DNA from: Candidatus Aegiribacteria sp.
GTDB lineage: Bacteria; Fermentibacterota; Fermentibacteria; Fermentibacterales; JCC-6
Assembly: GCA_030640155.1 (NCBI GenBank)
Contig: DAOWJX010000067.1
Coordinates: 1 to 21,939 of the forward strand
Direction: 5' to 3'
DNA length: 21,939 nt
Shown: positions 20,180 to 21,939 of the stretch, piece by piece
Position numbering within the stretch: position 1 is the first letter of the stretch
How the letters are laid out: the number at the start of each line of letters is the position of its first letter
Made by a program: the position numbers and the translations under genes
Notes under the pieces: model-generated
Databases searched by the model: none
The model's input: only the letters and a program-made list of their open reading frames with translations
What the model was told of the DNA's origin: nothing

Positions 20180-21939
20180 TGGCGGTGGCCGATAAAGAAA
20201 TCACCAGAATTATGGCGACGGACTGCGGCAGTACCACTACAAAAGCCATTCTCATCGAAAAAAGGGACGGTGAGTATCGTCTCATCCGAAGGGGAGAAGC
20301 CCCAACCACTGTCGAGGCTCCCGCTGAAGATGTAACCAAAGGTGTGCTGAACGCGGTAGGTGAAATCGAAGATCTCGAAGGACGCAAATTCCTGAAGGCT
20401 GACGGAAGTACTATTCTGGTTTCTCCCGACAGCCCTGATGGAGTGGATATCTATATGTCCACTTCTTCCGCCGGAGGCGGTCTTCAGATGACCGTGGCCG
20501 GAGTTGTCAAGTCAATGACCGGCGAAAGCGCCCAGCGTGCCGCTCTCGGCGCAGGCGCTATTGTCATGGATGTGGTTGCATCCAACGACGGCAGGCTTGC
20601 GCATGAGAAGGTTGCGGACATCAGACGGTTGAGACCGGATATGATCCTTCTCTCAGGCGGCATCGACGGCGGCACGATCGATCACGTAGTTGAACTTGCT
20701 GAAATCATAAAAGCTGCCGATCCAAAACCCAGATTCGGCGTAGGCTATAAGCTTCCTGTCATCTATGCAGGAAATAAAGACGCTGCCGGAGAAGTCGCAA
20801 AAGAGCTCGGGAATCAGGTTGAATTGAAGATAGTGGATAATCTTCGACCTGTTCTTGAAAGAGAAAATCTCGGTCCTGCAAGGGACCTAATTCATGAACT
20901 GTTCATGGAACATGTCATGGCTCAGGCTCCCGGCTATCCAAGGTTGATGGAGTGGGCAGGGCATTACGCTGACGGTAAATGGAAGCAGGTTCCCATCATG
21001 CCCACTCCAGGCGCTGTGGGAAAACTGATCGAGATCGTAGCGAAGAATGAGAATATCGAAGTGATGGGTGTTGATATAGGCGGTGCGACAACGGATGTCT
21101 TCAGCGTTTTCACAAGTGGAGACGAAACTGTTTTCAACCGAACCGTATCCGCAAATCTGGGTCTGAGTTACAGTGTATCCAATGTTCTTGCAAGCGCAGG
21201 ATTTGACAATGTCATGAGATGGGTTCCTTTCCACATGGATGAGGCAGATCTCAGAAACAGGATCAGAAACAAGATGATCCGCCCGACGACCATTCCGCAA
21301 ATGCTGAAAGAACTTATTGTCGAGCAGGCCATTGCGAGAGAGGCTCTCAGGCTTGCACTGGTGCAGCATAAGGAACTGGCTACCGGCCTGAAGGGTATCG
21401 CCCAGGAGAGAACAATTGGCGATGCCTTCGAGCAGACACAAACCGGAGCAACTCTGGTAAATATGATGAACCTCGATCTGCTCATAGGATCCGGAGGAGT
21501 TCTTTCTCACGCACCGAGAAGAAGCCAGGCCGCTCTCATGGTCATAGATGCCTTCCTTCCCGAGGGAGTACCGATGCTGGCGGTGGACTCGATTTTCATG
21601 ATGCCTCAGCTCGGTGTACTGTCAGAAGTACTGCCACAGGCTGCCACAGAGGTATTCGATAAAGATTGCCTTATACGACTCGGGTCCTGTGTGGCTCCTT
21701 CCGGACAGCTGAAGAAAACGGACATTCTTGCCGATGTCAGTCTTTCGATGCCTGATGGATCATCAAAGGAACTTCAGATAGAGCGTGGAAAAATGTTCGT
21801 TCTGCCCCTTGGAGTCGGAGAGAAGGTTCAAGCTGTGATCAAACCGGCGAAGAACCTTGATATCGGTTCCGGTCCCGGTGTCGAATGGACCGGCGAACTC
21901 GAAGGTGGTGTGGTCGGTCTGGTATGCGACGGAAGAGGG
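20179..21939 (+). CDS. glmL: MutL/GlmL-family ASKHA protein (glutamate mutase accessory), right end missing
   Basis: 587 codons are open to the window edge with no stop. The protein belongs to the MutL/GlmL family of ASKHA-fold ATPases, proposed chaperones or reactivators of adenosylcobalamin-dependent glutamate mutase and related mutases. Phosphate-1 motif ATDCGSTTTKAILIEK is at residues 13-28; phosphate-2 motif VMGVDIGGATTDVFSV lies near 295-310. Further blocks are STSSAGGGLQMTVAGVV, ILLSGGIDGGT, PVIYAGNKDAAGEV, PTPGAVGKLIE and DLLIGSGGVLSHAPR. It is already longer than the roughly 460-residue clostridial GlmL as I recall it, so it is the long form, which carries an extra C-terminal region (here QLKKTDILADVSLSMPDGS onward). 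No mutase subunit (glmS/glmE or similar) is seen in the window. The symbol is by family and less certain than the family call. Confidence 0.88.
   Translation, partial: MAVADKEITRIMATDCGSTTTKAILIEKRDGEYRLIRRGEAPTTVEAPAEDVTKGVLNAVGEIEDLEGRKFLKADGSTILVSPDSPDGVDIYMSTSSAGGGLQMTVAGVVKSMTGESAQRAALGAGAIVMDVVASNDGRLAHEKVADIRRLRPDMILLSGGIDGGTIDHVVELAEIIKAADPKPRFGVGYKLPVIYAGNKDAAGEVAKELGNQVELKIVDNLRPVLERENLGPARDLIHELFMEHVMAQAPGYPRLMEWAGHYADGKWKQVPIMPTPGAVGKLIEIVAKNENIEVMGVDIGGATTDVFSVFTSGDETVFNRTVSANLGLSYSVSNVLASAGFDNVMRWVPFHMDEADLRNRIRNKMIRPTTIPQMLKELIVEQAIAREALRLALVQHKELATGLKGIAQERTIGDAFEQTQTGATLVNMMNLDLLIGSGGVLSHAPRRSQAALMVIDAFLPEGVPMLAVDSIFMMPQLGVLSEVLPQAATEVFDKDCLIRLGSCVAPSGQLKKTDILADVSLSMPDGSSKELQIERGKMFVLPLGVGEKVQAVIKPAKNLDIGSGPGVEWTGELEGGVVGLVCDGRG

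Noticed and set aside
20887..21510. 207-codon minus-strand open frame
   Set aside because: Shadow of the MutL-family gene, whose own frame is open throughout and full of family motifs.

Overview
The window looks like chromosomal DNA of an uncultured bacterium with a Gram-negative-type envelope: there are several Sec signal peptides, two lipoproteins and a two-component exporter with a large extracytoplasmic insert. Genes are tightly packed. Many starts overlap the previous stop (ATGA, GTGA, TAATG, TGATG), and GTG and TTG starts are used alongside AAGGAG-type ribosome binding sites. Split glycine decarboxylase subunits, a long MutL/GlmL protein and paired M16 peptidases would suit a lineage of the FCB/Fermentibacteria type, but that is a weak guess. 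No tRNA, rRNA, CRISPR array, insertion sequence or phage gene was seen.

Layout. (1) 1-2458, minus strand: an ATZ/TRZ-type amidohydrolase followed, with a 4-nt GTGA overlap, by priA (replication restart helicase), which runs off the left edge. (2) 2576-10030, plus strand: an envelope cluster made of a catalytic M16 peptidase, a degenerate M16 partner, a small lipoprotein, two half-transporters forming a heterodimeric ABC exporter, and a secreted DUF1566-like protein. (3) 9951-12403, minus strand: an isochorismatase-fold hydrolase, a thioredoxin-reductase-like flavoprotein without the CxxC, and an RlmN-like radical SAM protein without one of the two methyl-transfer cysteines. (4) 12460-14391, plus strand: two unrelated secreted proteins, each preceded by a copy of the same ~80-bp promoter/leader. 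The second protein is a lipoprotein made of three tandem pseudopilin-like modules. (5) 14398-14919, minus strand: one unrecognised protein. (6) 15050-21939, plus strand: gcvT-gcvH-gcvPA-gcvPB, then a membrane protein, a small conserved-looking protein of unknown role, and the MutL/GlmL-family ASKHA protein, which is open at the right edge.

How they fit together. The gcv genes encode the T, H and split P proteins of the glycine cleavage system; the L protein (lpd) is not in the window. Their coupling to the MutL-family gene suggests an amino-acid fermentation or interconversion context, since GlmL proteins serve B12-dependent glutamate mutase, whose subunits would lie outside the window. The M16 pair and the exporter probably act together at the envelope, on an unknown substrate. 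The items most worth a second look are the duplicated promoter at 12460/13389, the three-module pilin-like lipoprotein, and the hydrolase-flavoprotein-radical SAM cassette.
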